Shown here in pieces: positions 32,676-44,472 of a stretch of DNA of 64,000 nt. Under the pieces are notes generated by a model. The model was given only the letters and a program-made list of their open reading frames with translations, had not been told where the DNA came from and did no database searches. The position numbers and the translations under genes are program-made. The DNA comes from Comamonas_C sp026954015 (GTDB taxonomy: Bacteria; Pseudomonadota; Gammaproteobacteria; Burkholderiales; Burkholderiaceae_C): the NCBI GenBank assembly GCA_035063785.1, contig JAPSFS010000003.1, forward strand, positions 1-64,000. The letters are read 5' to 3'. Numbering within the stretch: the first letter of the stretch is position 1; the number at the start of each line of letters is the position of its first letter.

Positions 32676-35006
32676 TTACCCCGAAATCACACTGGACCCC
32701 CGGGCATTGGCGTCGGTGACGGTGAGCGCCACCATGTTGACGATGCGGCGCACTGTCGCACTGGGCGTGAGCACGTGCACCGGCGCGGCGGCGCCCAGCA
32801 GCATCGGCCCGATCGCGATGCCCCCGCCCGCCGCCGTCTTGAGCAGGTTGTACGCGATGTTGGCCGCGTCGATGTTGGGCATCACCAAGAGGTTGGCGCT
32901 GCCTGCCAGGTCAGAGCGCGGCATCAGCGCGGCACGCGCCTTGGCGTCCAGCGCCACGTCACCGTGCATCTCGCCATCCACTTCCAGCCACGGCGCCTGC
33001 GCGCGCAGCAGTTCGAGCGTCTGACGCATCTTGACCGCGCTCGGCTGCTGGCTGGAGCCGAAATTCGAGTGCGAGAGCAGTGCGACCTTGGGCTTGATGC
33101 CGAAGCGCTGGATTTCCTCGGCCGCCATCACGGTGATTTCGGCGAGCTGCTCGGCGCTGGGGTCGTAGTTGACGTGCGTGTCCACGATGAACACCTCGCG
33201 CTCGGGCAGCAGCAAGGCGTTCATGCACGCATAGGTGGTCACGCCCGGGCGCTTGCCGAGCACCTGGTCGATGTACTGCAGATGGTGCGCGGTGTGGCCC
33301 CAGGTGCCGCAGATCAGGCCATCGACTTCGCCCGCGTGCAGCAGCATCGAGCCAATCAGCGTCAGCCGCCGGCGCATCTCGATCTTGGCGATCGGCACCG
33401 TCACGCCCTTGCGCTCAGTCATGCGGTGGTAGGTCTGCCAGAAGCTGCGGTAGTGGTCGTCGTGCTCGACGTTGACCACGTCGTAGTCACGCCCCTCCTG
33501 CAGGCGCAGGCCGAACTTTTCGATGCGCTGCGCGATGATCGCGGGGCGACCTATGAGCGTGGGGCGCGCGATCTGCTCGTCGAACACGATCTGCGCGGCA
33601 CGCAGCACGCGCTCTTCCTCGCCCTCGGAAAACGCCACGCGCTTCATGTGCGACTGGCGCGCAGCCATGAGCACCGGCTTCATCATCGTGCCCGAGGCAT
33701 AGACGAAGGTCTGCAGGTGGTCGGCGTAGGCCCCCATGTCGGTGATCGGGCGGCTCGCCACGCCGCTGTCCATCGCCGCCTGCGCAACCGCGGGCGCGAT
33801 CTTCATCATGAGGCGCGGATCGAACGGCTTGGGGATCAGGTACTCGGCGCCGAAGGAGAGCTGCTCGCCCGCGTAGGCGGCGGCCACCACCTCGCTCTGT
33901 TCGGCACGCGCGAGCTCGGCGATCGCGCGCACCGCCGCTATTTCCATCTCGGTCGTGATCGTCGTCGCGCCGCTGTCCAGCGCGCCGCGGAACACGTAGG
34001 GAAAGCACAGGACGTTGTTGACCTGGTTGGGGTAGTCGCTGCGCCCGGTGGCGATGATCGCGTCGCCGCGCACCGCCTGCACGTCCTCGGGGGTGATCTC
34101 GGGATTGGGATTGGCGAGCGCGAAGATCAGCGGGTGCGTGGCCATGCGCCGCACCATGTCCTGCTTGAGCACACCGCCGGCCGACAGGCCGAGGAAGATG
34201 TCCGCGCCCTCGATGATCTCGGAGAGCTGGCGGGCGTCGGTCTTCTGCGCGAACTGCGCCTTGGCTTCGTCCATGAGCTCGGTGCGACCCTCGTAGACCA
34301 CCCCGGCGATGTCGCTCACCCAGATGTGCTCGCGCGGCAGGCCGAGCTTCACGAGCAGGCCCAGGCACGCAAGCGCCGCCGCGCCAGCGCCGGAAGCCAC
34401 GAGCTTGACCTGCGCGATGTCCTTGCCCGCGACGTGCAGGGCATTGAGCACGGCCGCGCCGACGACGATGGCGGTGCCATGCTGGTCGTCGTGGAACACC
34501 GGTATCTTCATGCGCTCGCGCAGCTTGCGCTCGACGATGAAGCAGTCGGGCGCCTTGATGTCCTCGAGGTTGATGCCGCCGAAGGTCGGCTCCAGCGCGG
34601 CGATGATCTCGACCAGCCTGTCCGGGTCCTTCTCGTCGATCTCGATGTCGAACACGTCGATGCCCGAGAACTTCTTGAACAGCACCGCCTTGCCTTCCAT
34701 CACCGGCTTGCCCGCAAGCGCGCCGATGTCGCCCAGACCCAGCACGGCGGTGCCGTTGGTCACCACGCCCACGAGGTTGCCGCGCGCGGTGTAGCGGAAC
34801 GCCGCCGCCGGGTCCTTGACGATTTCCTCGCATGGCGCGGCCACACCCGGCGAGTACGCAAGCGCCAGGTCGTGGCGGCTGACGAGCTGCTTGGTCGCGT
34901 GGATGGATATCTTCCCCGGCCTGGGGTGTTCGTGGTATTCAAGCGCAGCGCGGCGCAGCAGCGCGCGCTTGTCGGCGCCGGCGGTGTCTATCGGGGTATC
35001 AGGCAT
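32676..35006 (-). CDS. maeB: NADP-dependent malic enzyme with phosphotransacetylase-like domain (MaeB type)
   Basis: This 776-aa enzyme decarboxylates malate to pyruvate with NADPH formation. The malic enzyme half (about 1-430) shows YSPGVAAPCEEI, the catalytic-lysine region GKPVMEGKAVLFKKFSGIDV, DDQHGTAIVVGAAVLNAL and the nucleotide-binding GAGAAALACLGLLV. The second half is a phosphate acetyltransferase-like regulatory domain (SEGEEERVLRAAQIVFDE onward). This fusion is the MaeB architecture, in which the PTA domain senses acetyl-CoA. ATG at 35006 preferred over an upstream TTG. Confidence 0.95.
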   Translation of the reverse strand: MPDTPIDTAGADKRALLRRAALEYHEHPRPGKISIHATKQLVSRHDLALAYSPGVAAPCEEIVKDPAAAFRYTARGNLVGVVTNGTAVLGLGDIGALAGKPVMEGKAVLFKKFSGIDVFDIEIDEKDPDRLVEIIAALEPTFGGINLEDIKAPDCFIVERKLRERMKIPVFHDDQHGTAIVVGAAVLNALHVAGKDIAQVKLVASGAGAAALACLGLLVKLGLPREHIWVSDIAGVVYEGRTELMDEAKAQFAQKTDARQLSEIIEGADIFLGLSAGGVLKQDMVRRMATHPLIFALANPNPEITPEDVQAVRGDAIIATGRSDYPNQVNNVLCFPYVFRGALDSGATTITTEMEIAAVRAIAELARAEQSEVVAAAYAGEQLSFGAEYLIPKPFDPRLMMKIAPAVAQAAMDSGVASRPITDMGAYADHLQTFVYASGTMMKPVLMAARQSHMKRVAFSEGEEERVLRAAQIVFDEQIARPTLIGRPAIIAQRIEKFGLRLQEGRDYDVVNVEHDDHYRSFWQTYHRMTERKGVTVPIAKIEMRRRLTLIGSMLLHAGEVDGLICGTWGHTAHHLQYIDQVLGKRPGVTTYACMNALLLPEREVFIVDTHVNYDPSAEQLAEITVMAAEEIQRFGIKPKVALLSHSNFGSSQQPSAVKMRQTLELLRAQAPWLEVDGEMHGDVALDAKARAALMPRSDLAGSANLLVMPNIDAANIAYNLLKTAAGGGIAIGPMLLGAAAPVHVLTPSATVRRIVNMVALTVTDANARGSSVISG

Positions 35007-35030
35007 GGCGGGATTGTCGGCCAAGCGGCC

Positions 35031-36395
35031 TCAGGCGGTTTCTTCCAGCGCATCGCCAAGCGCGCTCACGAGGCGCTCCAGCTCGGTTTCGGTGCTGATG
35101 AACGGCGGCGCAAGCTGGATGCTGTCGCCGCCGTAGCGCACGTAAAAGCCCTTGGCCCAGCACTTCATCGCGATCTCGTAGGGGCGCCGGCCCGGCTCGC
35201 CCGGCATCTGCGCGATCGTCAAACCCGCCGCCAGCCCGTAGTTGCGGATGTCCTGCACGTGCTTCGCGCTCTTGAGGCCGTGCACCAGGTTTTCGAAGTA
35301 CGGCGCCAGCGCCTGCACGCGCGCCGGGGCGTCCTCTTGCTGCAGCAGCTCGAGCGTCGCGTTGCCCGCCGCGCAGGCTACCGGGTGCGCGGAATAGGTG
35401 TAGCCGTGCGGAAACTCCAGCAGGTATTCGGGGCCCGCGGCCTGCATGAAGGTGTCGTAGATCGCCCTGCTCGCGACGCAACCACCGAGGGGCTGCGCGC
35501 CGTTGGTCACCTGCTTGGCGAAGTTCATGATGTCGGGCGTGACGCCGAACACCTCGGCGCCCGTCCAGCCGCCGCAGCGGCCGAAGCCGGTGATGACCTC
35601 GTCGAAGATCAAGAGGATGTCGTGCTGCGTGCAGATCTCGCGCAGGCGCTGCAGATAGCCCGCAGGCGGGATCACGACGCCCGCCGAGCCGGACAGCGGC
35701 TCGACGATGACGGCGGCGATGGTGCTCGCGTCGTGCAGCGCGATCACGTCGAGCAGCCGGTCGGCGAGCAGCCGGCCGTCCAGCAGCGGCATGCCCCGGT
35801 GAAACGACCCCAGCGGCGGCTGCGTGTGCGGCAGGTGGTCGGCCTCGATGCCCTGGCCGAAGGCCTTGCGGTTGCCCGCCATGCCGCCCACGGAGACGCC
35901 ACCGAAGTTCACGCCGTGGTAACCCTTTTCGCGGCCGATGAGGCGCGTCTTGCCCGCCTGGCCGCGGGCACGCCAGTAGGCGCGCGCCATCTTCAGCGAG
36001 GTGTCGGCGGCCTCCGAACCCGAGCAGGTGAAGAACACGTAGTCCAACCCGGCAGGCGTGCGCTCGCGGATGCGGTTGGCGAGCTCGAACGACGCCGGAT
36101 GGCCGAACTGGAACGCCGGCGCGTAGTCCAGCGTGGCGACCGCGTGGCTGACGGCGCGCGCGATCTCCTTGCGCCCGTGGCCCAGGCCCGTGGTCCACAG
36201 CCCCGAGAGGCCGTCAAAAATCTTGCGGCCATCGGTGTCGGTGTAGTAGGCCCCCTCGCCCGCGACGATCATGCGCGGGTGCGCCTTGAAGTTGCGGTTG
36301 GCGGAAAACGGCATCCAGTGCGCATCCAGCCAGGCCGCATCCAGCCGGGGGGCGGTTGTTGAGAGGGCTGCGTCATCGATCACGGCGGAATTCAT
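35031..36395 (-). CDS. Class III PLP aminotransferase (omega-amino acid:pyruvate type)
   Basis: This 454-aa transaminase shows typical segments: HWMPFSANRNFKAHPRMIV (N-terminus), YVFFTCSGSEAADTSLKMAR (phosphate site), LLIFDEVITGFGRCG (Asp holding PLP) and IMNFAKQVTNGAQPLGG (Schiff-base lysine). This matches beta-alanine/omega-amino acid:pyruvate aminotransferases. AGGAG precedes the ATG at 36395. It lies 24 bp upstream of maeB on the same strand, so pyruvate formed by the malic enzyme could serve as amino acceptor; that link is inference. Confidence 0.9.
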   Translation of the reverse strand: MNSAVIDDAALSTTAPRLDAAWLDAHWMPFSANRNFKAHPRMIVAGEGAYYTDTDGRKIFDGLSGLWTTGLGHGRKEIARAVSHAVATLDYAPAFQFGHPASFELANRIRERTPAGLDYVFFTCSGSEAADTSLKMARAYWRARGQAGKTRLIGREKGYHGVNFGGVSVGGMAGNRKAFGQGIEADHLPHTQPPLGSFHRGMPLLDGRLLADRLLDVIALHDASTIAAVIVEPLSGSAGVVIPPAGYLQRLREICTQHDILLIFDEVITGFGRCGGWTGAEVFGVTPDIMNFAKQVTNGAQPLGGCVASRAIYDTFMQAAGPEYLLEFPHGYTYSAHPVACAAGNATLELLQQEDAPARVQALAPYFENLVHGLKSAKHVQDIRNYGLAAGLTIAQMPGEPGRRPYEIAMKCWAKGFYVRYGGDSIQLAPPFISTETELERLVSALGDALEETA

Positions 36396-36480
36396 CACGA
36401 TCTCCTGCAAAAAACGGGCGTTGGCCCCCATTGTGGCCTTGCCGCCGCAACAGCTTTGCGCCCCGTGGCATCCTGCAGCC

Positions 36481-36720
36481 ATGACCGGTGGCTACAAGGC
36501 CCTGCCCGCGATCGACCTCGACCGCTGCACTGGCTGCGGCTGGTGCGTCGCGGTGTGCCCGCCGCACGTGCTGTCGCTGCACGCGCAGGACGATGCCAGG
36601 GGGGCGGCGAAGCGCTCGGTGCTCGACGATGCCGATGGCTGCACCGGCTGCGCACTGTGCGCAGTGCGCTGTCCGTTCGATGCGATCACCATGGTCCGGC
36701 GTTCGCCAGCCACGGGCTGA
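36481..36720 (+). CDS. Small 2[4Fe-4S] ferredoxin
   Basis: This 79-aa protein has two cluster motifs: CTGCGWCVAVCPP and CTGCALCAVRCPF. The spacing CxxCxxCxxxCP appears twice, typical of bacterial 8Fe ferredoxins. The start MTGGYKALPAIDLDR at 36481 gives a normal length; the frame extends upstream over unrelated sequence. The redox partner is unknown. Confidence 0.9.
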   Translation: MTGGYKALPAIDLDRCTGCGWCVAVCPPHVLSLHAQDDARGAAKRSVLDDADGCTGCALCAVRCPFDAITMVRRSPATG

Positions 36721-36847
36721 ACACGCGCACGGGCCATCTCCATACTGAGCGCCAGCACGGGCGCACTGTCCGGCCGTTCTTCGCGCATCGCCATCCGCTA
36801 CGATGGCTCGGCGCGATTCGCCACCCCACCAGCCCGTACCGTTTCCG

Positions 36848-39022
36848 ATGTCCGCCACCGAATGGGCCGCGCAGGCCCTGCAATGCTTTGACGCCGTGGT
36901 GCAGACCACGCCGGGCCTGCGCCTGCGTGAGGGGCAGCGGCAGATGGCCGAGCGCGTGGCCGAGACCTTCGCGCACGCGCAACTGGCGCGCGAGAGCGGC
37001 GCGGCGCACGGCGACGCGGCGCCGCAGCGCTGCATCGCCGTCATCGAGGCGGGCACCGGCGTGGGCAAGTCGCTCGCGTACTGCGCGCCCGCGATCCAGA
37101 TGGCGCTGGCACGCGGCACGCGCGTGCTGATCGCCACGGCTACCGTGGCGCTGCAGGAGCAACTCGTGCACAAGGACCTGCCCGCGCTCGCCGCCGCGAT
37201 GCCCGAACCGTTCAGCTTCGCACTCGCCAAGGGGCGCGCGCGCTACGTCTGCAAGCTCAAGCTCGAACGCCTCGCGAGTGACGGCGGGGAGGAGAGCGGG
37301 CTGTTCCCGGACGAATCCGGCGAGGGCGCCGCGTCCGCCGCAACGGTCGCAAGCCGCCAGCGCCTGTACCGGCGGCTGGCCGACGATCTCGCCACGGGCC
37401 TGTGGGACGGCGACCGCGACCAGCTGCTTGAACCGCCCGAGCCCGCGCTCTGGGCGCCGGTGGCGGCGGTGGCGCACACCTGCACCGGCCGCCACTGTCC
37501 GATGTTTTCGGTCTGCACCTACTACGAGCGCCGCAAGGAGCTCGTGGCGGCGCAGGTGATCGTCGCCAACCACGACCTGCTGCTGTCTTCCATCGGCGCG
37601 CGGCTGCTGCCCGAGCTCGGCAACTGCCTGCTCATCATCGACGAGGCGCACCACCTGCCGAAGACGGCGCTCGCACAGTTCGCTTGCGAGATGGATCTGT
37701 CGCACCTGGCGTGGCTCGGGCAGCTCGCCAGCCGCGCGCTGCGCGTGAGCGCGCAGGTGGCCACGGGCGACGCAACCGACGTCGCCGCCTGCAGCGCGCA
37801 CCTGCGCGCCGCGCTGCAGGACGCCGAGCGGCTGATCGTGGATCTCTACGGCGCGCCGCTGCGCGAGGTGGCCGCCCATGCGCCGCCGGGGCGCACCGCG
37901 AGCGTGCGCGCGCGCGTGCCCGGCGGCGTGCTGCCCGCGCCGCTGGCGGAGGCGCTCGCGCAGGCGCTGCACCACGCGGGCGCATGGCTTGAAGCGCTGC
38001 GTGCCATCGCCAGGGCGCTGCGCGAGCACATCCGCGAAGCGCCCGACGAGGCGCGGCGCCTGTCGCAGGCATACGCGCAGGTGGGCCAGCTCGCGCCGCG
38101 CCTGGAGGCGGTGCACGCCACCGCCGCGCTGCTGCTGCAGGAGCCGTCCGAGGGCGCGGCGCCCGCGGCCAAATGGTTCACGCTCAACGCGGACGCCACC
38201 GGCATCGCGGTGCGCGCGCACGCCAGCCCGCTGCTGCCGGGCGCGGCGCTGGCCACGCACCTGTGGCCGTCGGTGCGCGCGGCGGTGCTCACCTCGGCCA
38301 CGCTCGCAAGCTGCGGCAGCTTCGACTTCTTTCTGCGCGAGGCTGGGCTGCAGGAGGCGCCCGGCGTCACGACGCTGCAGGTCGCGAGCCCGTTCGACTA
38401 TGCTCGCCAGGGCACCTTCGTCGCGCGCGGCACGGCGGCCGCGCCGCGCGACGTGGCCGCGTACACGCGGCAGATGCTGCAGGCGCTGTTCGCCGACCTG
38501 GCGGGCGTGACCCACGGCGCCCTGGTGCTCTTCACCTCGCGCGAGCTGCTGCGCAGCGCGGTCGATCAGCTCGCCGCGCCGCTGCGCGAGAGCGTGCTCG
38601 TGCAGGGTCAGCTGCCGCGCCTGCAACTGCTGCAGCGTCACCGCGACCGCGTCGCGCAGCACCAGCCGTCGATCATCTTCGGGCTGCAGTCCTTCGGCGA
38701 GGGCATGGACCTGCCCGGCGCGCTGTGCGAATCGCTCTTCATCACCAAGCTGCCGTTCTCCCCGCCCGACGAGCCAGTGGACGAGGCACGCGCCGAGTGG
38801 CTGCGCGCCAGCGGCGGCGATCCCTTCATGGACCTCGTGGTACCCGCCACCGGCATGCGCCTGGCGCAATGGGTGGGCCGCGCGATCCGCAGCGAGGAAG
38901 ACCACGCGCAGGTGGTCTGCTACGACAAGCGCCTGCTGCACACCGGCTACGGGCGCCGACTCCTCAAGGGCCTGCCCGCGTTCACGCTGCAGGAGCGCGC
39001 CGCGCTGGCACACCCCGCCTGA
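36848..39022 (+). CDS. DinG-type XPD-like iron-sulfur DNA helicase
   Basis: This SF2 helicase of about 724 aa unwinds DNA 5'-3'. Walker A is EAGTGVGKSLAY and Walker B is LIIDEAHHLP. Four cysteines in the Fe-S insertion (YVCKLKLERL, then CTGRHCPMFSVC) match the 4Fe-4S XPD/DinG cluster. C-terminal motifs GLQSFGEGMDLPG and RLAQWVGRAIRSEEDHAQV complete the ATPase. An ATG at 36803 would add 15 proline-rich residues. In E. coli DinG is SOS-controlled and resolves R-loops; no LexA box was recognised here. Confidence 0.9.
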   Translation: MSATEWAAQALQCFDAVVQTTPGLRLREGQRQMAERVAETFAHAQLARESGAAHGDAAPQRCIAVIEAGTGVGKSLAYCAPAIQMALARGTRVLIATATVALQEQLVHKDLPALAAAMPEPFSFALAKGRARYVCKLKLERLASDGGEESGLFPDESGEGAASAATVASRQRLYRRLADDLATGLWDGDRDQLLEPPEPALWAPVAAVAHTCTGRHCPMFSVCTYYERRKELVAAQVIVANHDLLLSSIGARLLPELGNCLLIIDEAHHLPKTALAQFACEMDLSHLAWLGQLASRALRVSAQVATGDATDVAACSAHLRAALQDAERLIVDLYGAPLREVAAHAPPGRTASVRARVPGGVLPAPLAEALAQALHHAGAWLEALRAIARALREHIREAPDEARRLSQAYAQVGQLAPRLEAVHATAALLLQEPSEGAAPAAKWFTLNADATGIAVRAHASPLLPGAALATHLWPSVRAAVLTSATLASCGSFDFFLREAGLQEAPGVTTLQVASPFDYARQGTFVARGTAAAPRDVAAYTRQMLQALFADLAGVTHGALVLFTSRELLRSAVDQLAAPLRESVLVQGQLPRLQLLQRHRDRVAQHQPSIIFGLQSFGEGMDLPGALCESLFITKLPFSPPDEPVDEARAEWLRASGGDPFMDLVVPATGMRLAQWVGRAIRSEEDHAQVVCYDKRLLHTGYGRRLLKGLPAFTLQERAALAHPA

Positions 39023-39042
39023 GAGGCCGAGAAAAATTCCCG

Positions 39043-39792
39043 ATGCCCGCCGCGCACCTCGCCCGCCGCACCGCCCACGGCATCGCTACCGGGCTGGTTG
39101 CACTGCTGCTGGGCTGCGCCAGCTCCGCGCCCACGCCGCACGGCCAGGTCCAGGGCGCACCCGCCAGCCGCGATGAACTGGTGCAATCCGAACTCAACCG
39201 CACCGCCACGCTTGCGATGCGCGACAACCTGCACAGCCTGGTGCGGCTCGCGGACAAGCTCTACCGGCGCAACCCGGCCCAGTGGCGCGCGGGCGGCGCC
39301 GCAAGCCGTGAAGCAGCGCTGCAACGCCTGCAAACCGCGCTCGATCTGCGCCAGCCCTGGCCGCCGCTGCAGGGGCGGCGCGACATCGATGCGATGGCGT
39401 TCGCCATGGCGCCGCAGTTCGCGGGAGACCGTGTCGCCGCGCTGACGCTCGCCACCGCCGACATGCTCGTGACCGCGCACGGCGGCAAGACGACGTTCTA
39501 CCTGCTCGACAACCTCGACGCGCAGCGCCTGTACAACGCGGCGCGCAACGTCGAGATCGCCGCGTGGATCCTCGCGCAGCGGCGCGACGCGCAAGGCGCG
39601 CCGCTGCTGCGCGCGGACGAGATCGCCGCCGACGGCACGCGCAACCTGAGCTTCGAGCGCGAGTTCGGCAAGATCGTGGGGCGGCTGGATCTGCTCGCCG
39701 AAATCAGCGACGAGCGCATGCGCCGCGCCGGCATCAGCTACGTGCAGGGCCTGTTCGGCGCGGGGCTGCTGCAGTTCCTGCCGGTGCGCTGA
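39043..39792 (+). CDS. Predicted lipoprotein of unknown function
   Basis: This 249-aa protein has a signal peptide and lipobox (GLVALLLGCASS, Cys about residue 25). The mature part is helical and polar, with FYLLDNLDAQRLYNAARNVE and GISYVQGLFGAGLLQFLP at the C-terminus. I do not recognise a named domain. It follows the helicase gene by 20 bp and may share its transcript. Confidence 0.75.
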   Translation: MPAAHLARRTAHGIATGLVALLLGCASSAPTPHGQVQGAPASRDELVQSELNRTATLAMRDNLHSLVRLADKLYRRNPAQWRAGGAASREAALQRLQTALDLRQPWPPLQGRRDIDAMAFAMAPQFAGDRVAALTLATADMLVTAHGGKTTFYLLDNLDAQRLYNAARNVEIAAWILAQRRDAQGAPLLRADEIAADGTRNLSFEREFGKIVGRLDLLAEISDERMRRAGISYVQGLFGAGLLQFLPVR

Positions 39793-39802
39793 GCGCGAGC
39801 GC

Positions 39803-40054
39803 TCAGGACTTCTTGCGCACGGCCCCGTAGATCACGAGCAGCACGATCGCGCCGACGACCGACGCGATGAAGCCCGCCGGCTCGCCCTGCTGGTACCAGC
39901 CGAGCGCGACGCCGACATACGACGCCACGAAGGCCCCGGCAATGCCGAGCACGCTGGTCATGATCCAGCCGAGTTTGTCGTCGCCGGGCTTGATGGCGCG
40001 CGCGATCAGGCCAACGATGAAACCGACAATCAAAGTACCGATGAGACTGAGCAT
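39803..40054 (-). CDS. GlsB/YeaQ/YmgE family small membrane protein
   Basis: This 83-aa protein has three hydrophobic segments: IGTLIVGFIVGLIARAI, the middle SVLGIAGAFVASYVGVALG and the last FIASVVGAIVLLVIYGAV. GDDKLGWI between the first two is the transglycosylase-associated protein signature (formerly UPF0410). The start MLSLIG gives the usual length. Its function is unknown; family members are often induced by stress. Confidence 0.88.
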   Translation of the reverse strand: MLSLIGTLIVGFIVGLIARAIKPGDDKLGWIMTSVLGIAGAFVASYVGVALGWYQQGEPAGFIASVVGAIVLLVIYGAVRKKS

Positions 40055-40367
40055 GATGAATTTCAGATCAGGTTGGTTGGAGAGGGCGCTGGCGCCGTTG
40101 TACACCGCAACGCCCAGCCCATGCATTTTGGCCCCGACGCGCCGCCGGTGCACGACGTCAAGGCCGCGAGTCGGCTACGGCACCGATCCGTCGCAGTCCG
40201 ACGCGCACCACTGTGGCGGCAATGCAGCACACGGGCCTTTGCAATACAGCCGTCACCTTTCCTCAGTGGACAATTGAAACGTGACGCGCGATAACCGCCA
40301 TGGCGGACCATTCGCGGGTCTCGTCCTGTGCACTCTTACCATGACTCACCCGAACGAACAAATCTCC

Positions 40368-41135
40368 ATGCGCAACACAATGACCTCACACCACGGTGCC
40401 CGCTGGGGTACCGTGCTGCCTTTTCTCCTCGCACTGGCAGGCTGCGGCGGAGGCGGCGGGGATGAGACACCGCCGCCAGTGACCGCGGAACGTTGTTTTC
40501 CGCAAGTGTCGACGGTGACGACCGTCGGCGCTCGCGCCGCGATAGACATCAAATTCTCGGCCGACGGCGCAGACCTGCCGCTCGTGCACCTGACCGCCAC
40601 GGTCAAGCCGCCCGCCGCATTCGAGGGACAGCTCCACTCGATGATCGAAATCACGTCCACCGCCTCCAGCCTCATGCTGACGGACGAGGCCTACGCCGAC
40701 ATCGCCCCCGACGGCACGATCACTGCCTACGGCACGGCAAGCCGTCGCGCATCGGGCAACGCGGAATTCGCGTATACGCAGGTCTATGAGCCGCCATGTG
40801 TCACGCCCGCACAATGGCGCACCGCGCGTGTCGGCGACACACTGACCCAAACCTGCACCCTCAACACCCTGGTCGACGGACACGCCGGTGACACCGCGAC
40901 TTCCACGACCCGACAGCGTTTCGAAGGCGTCGAATCGATCACCACAGGCGCAGGCCGGTTCGACGCCTGCAAATTCACTGTCCTGCCGCAGCAAGCCACC
41001 GACGGGACCACCACCAACTGGGTCATCCCGAGCGTCCAGTTCACCCCTCTGACAATCAAGTCGGTGACCACGGACCCGTCCGGAAAGGTAGTGGGCACCG
41101 CTGAGGTGACCTCCCTCACGACATCAGTCAACTGA
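40368..41135 (+). CDS. Predicted lipoprotein with Gly-rich linker, unknown function
   Basis: This 255-aa protein has a lipobox at PFLLALAGCGGGGGDE, followed by a polar domain with cysteines in AERCFPQV, YEPPCVTPAQW, LTQTCTLNT and FDACKFTVL, which could form disulfides. Several in-frame ATGs (40281, 40341, 40368, 40380) make the start uncertain; 40368 puts the signal peptide in a normal position. No family recognised. It is not part of an obvious operon. Confidence 0.72.
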   Translation: MRNTMTSHHGARWGTVLPFLLALAGCGGGGGDETPPPVTAERCFPQVSTVTTVGARAAIDIKFSADGADLPLVHLTATVKPPAAFEGQLHSMIEITSTASSLMLTDEAYADIAPDGTITAYGTASRRASGNAEFAYTQVYEPPCVTPAQWRTARVGDTLTQTCTLNTLVDGHAGDTATSTTRQRFEGVESITTGAGRFDACKFTVLPQQATDGTTTNWVIPSVQFTPLTIKSVTTDPSGKVVGTAEVTSLTTSVN

Positions 41136-41542
41136 CGGCTCACTGGGGGGCGCAGGCACCGCACCGGCCTTGTCGCCCTACCGACTCAGTGCAGCGCTGC
41201 AGCAATTCCTGCCGGCGCGTCGGCTGGACTGCAGCACCCCACGCGCGTTGGCATCCGCCCGGATAACGAGGTGGGAGACCGAGGAGCACGCTGCGCATGA
41301 TCGGGCGAAGAGGCGAAGTCGCAATCGACGGCCTGAGGAAGTCAATCGCGATGTTCGTCCGTGCGGTGAGCGATGAACCCAGCTTCGCCTCGACACCCTC
41401 GGCGACGTACGATTTCGCCCCGCCTGACGCGTGCCTGAGTGCTTTCAACGACACCATCTTCAGCCAAGATCGAACGCAACACCCCCAAACGCCTGCGGCG
41501 CAAGGCAGAGCGCACCCTGCACCGGTAAAATCCGCCCTGCGT
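41136..41542. other. Intergenic region upstream of the metH riboswitch, no convincing gene
   Basis: About 400 bp without a supported gene. A minus-strand frame (41140-41568) overlaps the riboswitch and shows no recognisable domain. A possible -10 box TAAAAT (41526-41531) lies 12 bp before the riboswitch and could drive metH; no clear -35 was found. Confidence 0.5.
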
Positions 41543-41616
41543 TTCCAAGGAGCGTTGCAGCGGGCCACGACGGCCCGTCAGGCTTGGAAGCCCGGATGGT
41601 TGCAACGGCGCTCACA
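41543..41616 (+). promoter_or_regulatory. S-adenosylhomocysteine (SAH) riboswitch controlling metH
   Basis: The sequence fits the SAH riboswitch fold. P1 pairs TTCCAAG (41543) with CTTGGAA (41583). P2 is CGGGCC/GGCCCG (41561-41577). The pseudoknot helix pairs GAGCGTTGCA (41550) with TGCAACGGCGCTC (41601). The conserved strings CAAGGAGCGTTGCA and TCAGGCTTGGAA match known aptamers upstream of SAH-recycling and metH genes. It ends 16 nt before the metH ATG, so it likely acts on translation start. These riboswitches turn genes on when SAH accumulates. Confidence 0.92.
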
Positions 41617-41631
41617 CTTCTGGTGCGTCCG

Positions 41632-44376
<2,745 letters not shown>

Positions 44377-44387
44377 TCGCGCCATCA

Positions 44388-44448
44388 AGTACATTTTTCA
44401 TAGCTGCTTGCGCTTTATCCTTCTGCGCAAACCAGTGAAAATGTACTG
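44388..44448. repeat. Dispersed palindromic element, family A (copy 7, long form)
   Basis: AGTACATTTTTCATAGCTGC, then TTGCGCTTTATCCTTCTGCG, then AAACCAGTGAAAATGTACT. Besides the AGCTGCTTGCGCTT core, the outer arms AGTACATTTT and AAAATGTACT are perfect inverted repeats, so this copy shows the full extent of an element. It fills the metH-manC gap. Confidence 0.75.
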
Positions 44449-44472
44449 AATCCCTCGCATTTCTCCGCACCC

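Noticed and set aside
32664..36362. Long + strand frame (over 1200 codons) opposite maeB and the aminotransferase
   Set aside because: It mirrors two clear minus-strand enzymes and is Arg/His/Val-rich with no domain; a GC-rich shadow frame.
41140..41568. Possible minus-strand gene upstream of metH
   Set aside because: It overlaps the SAH riboswitch and shows no recognisable motif or ribosome binding site.
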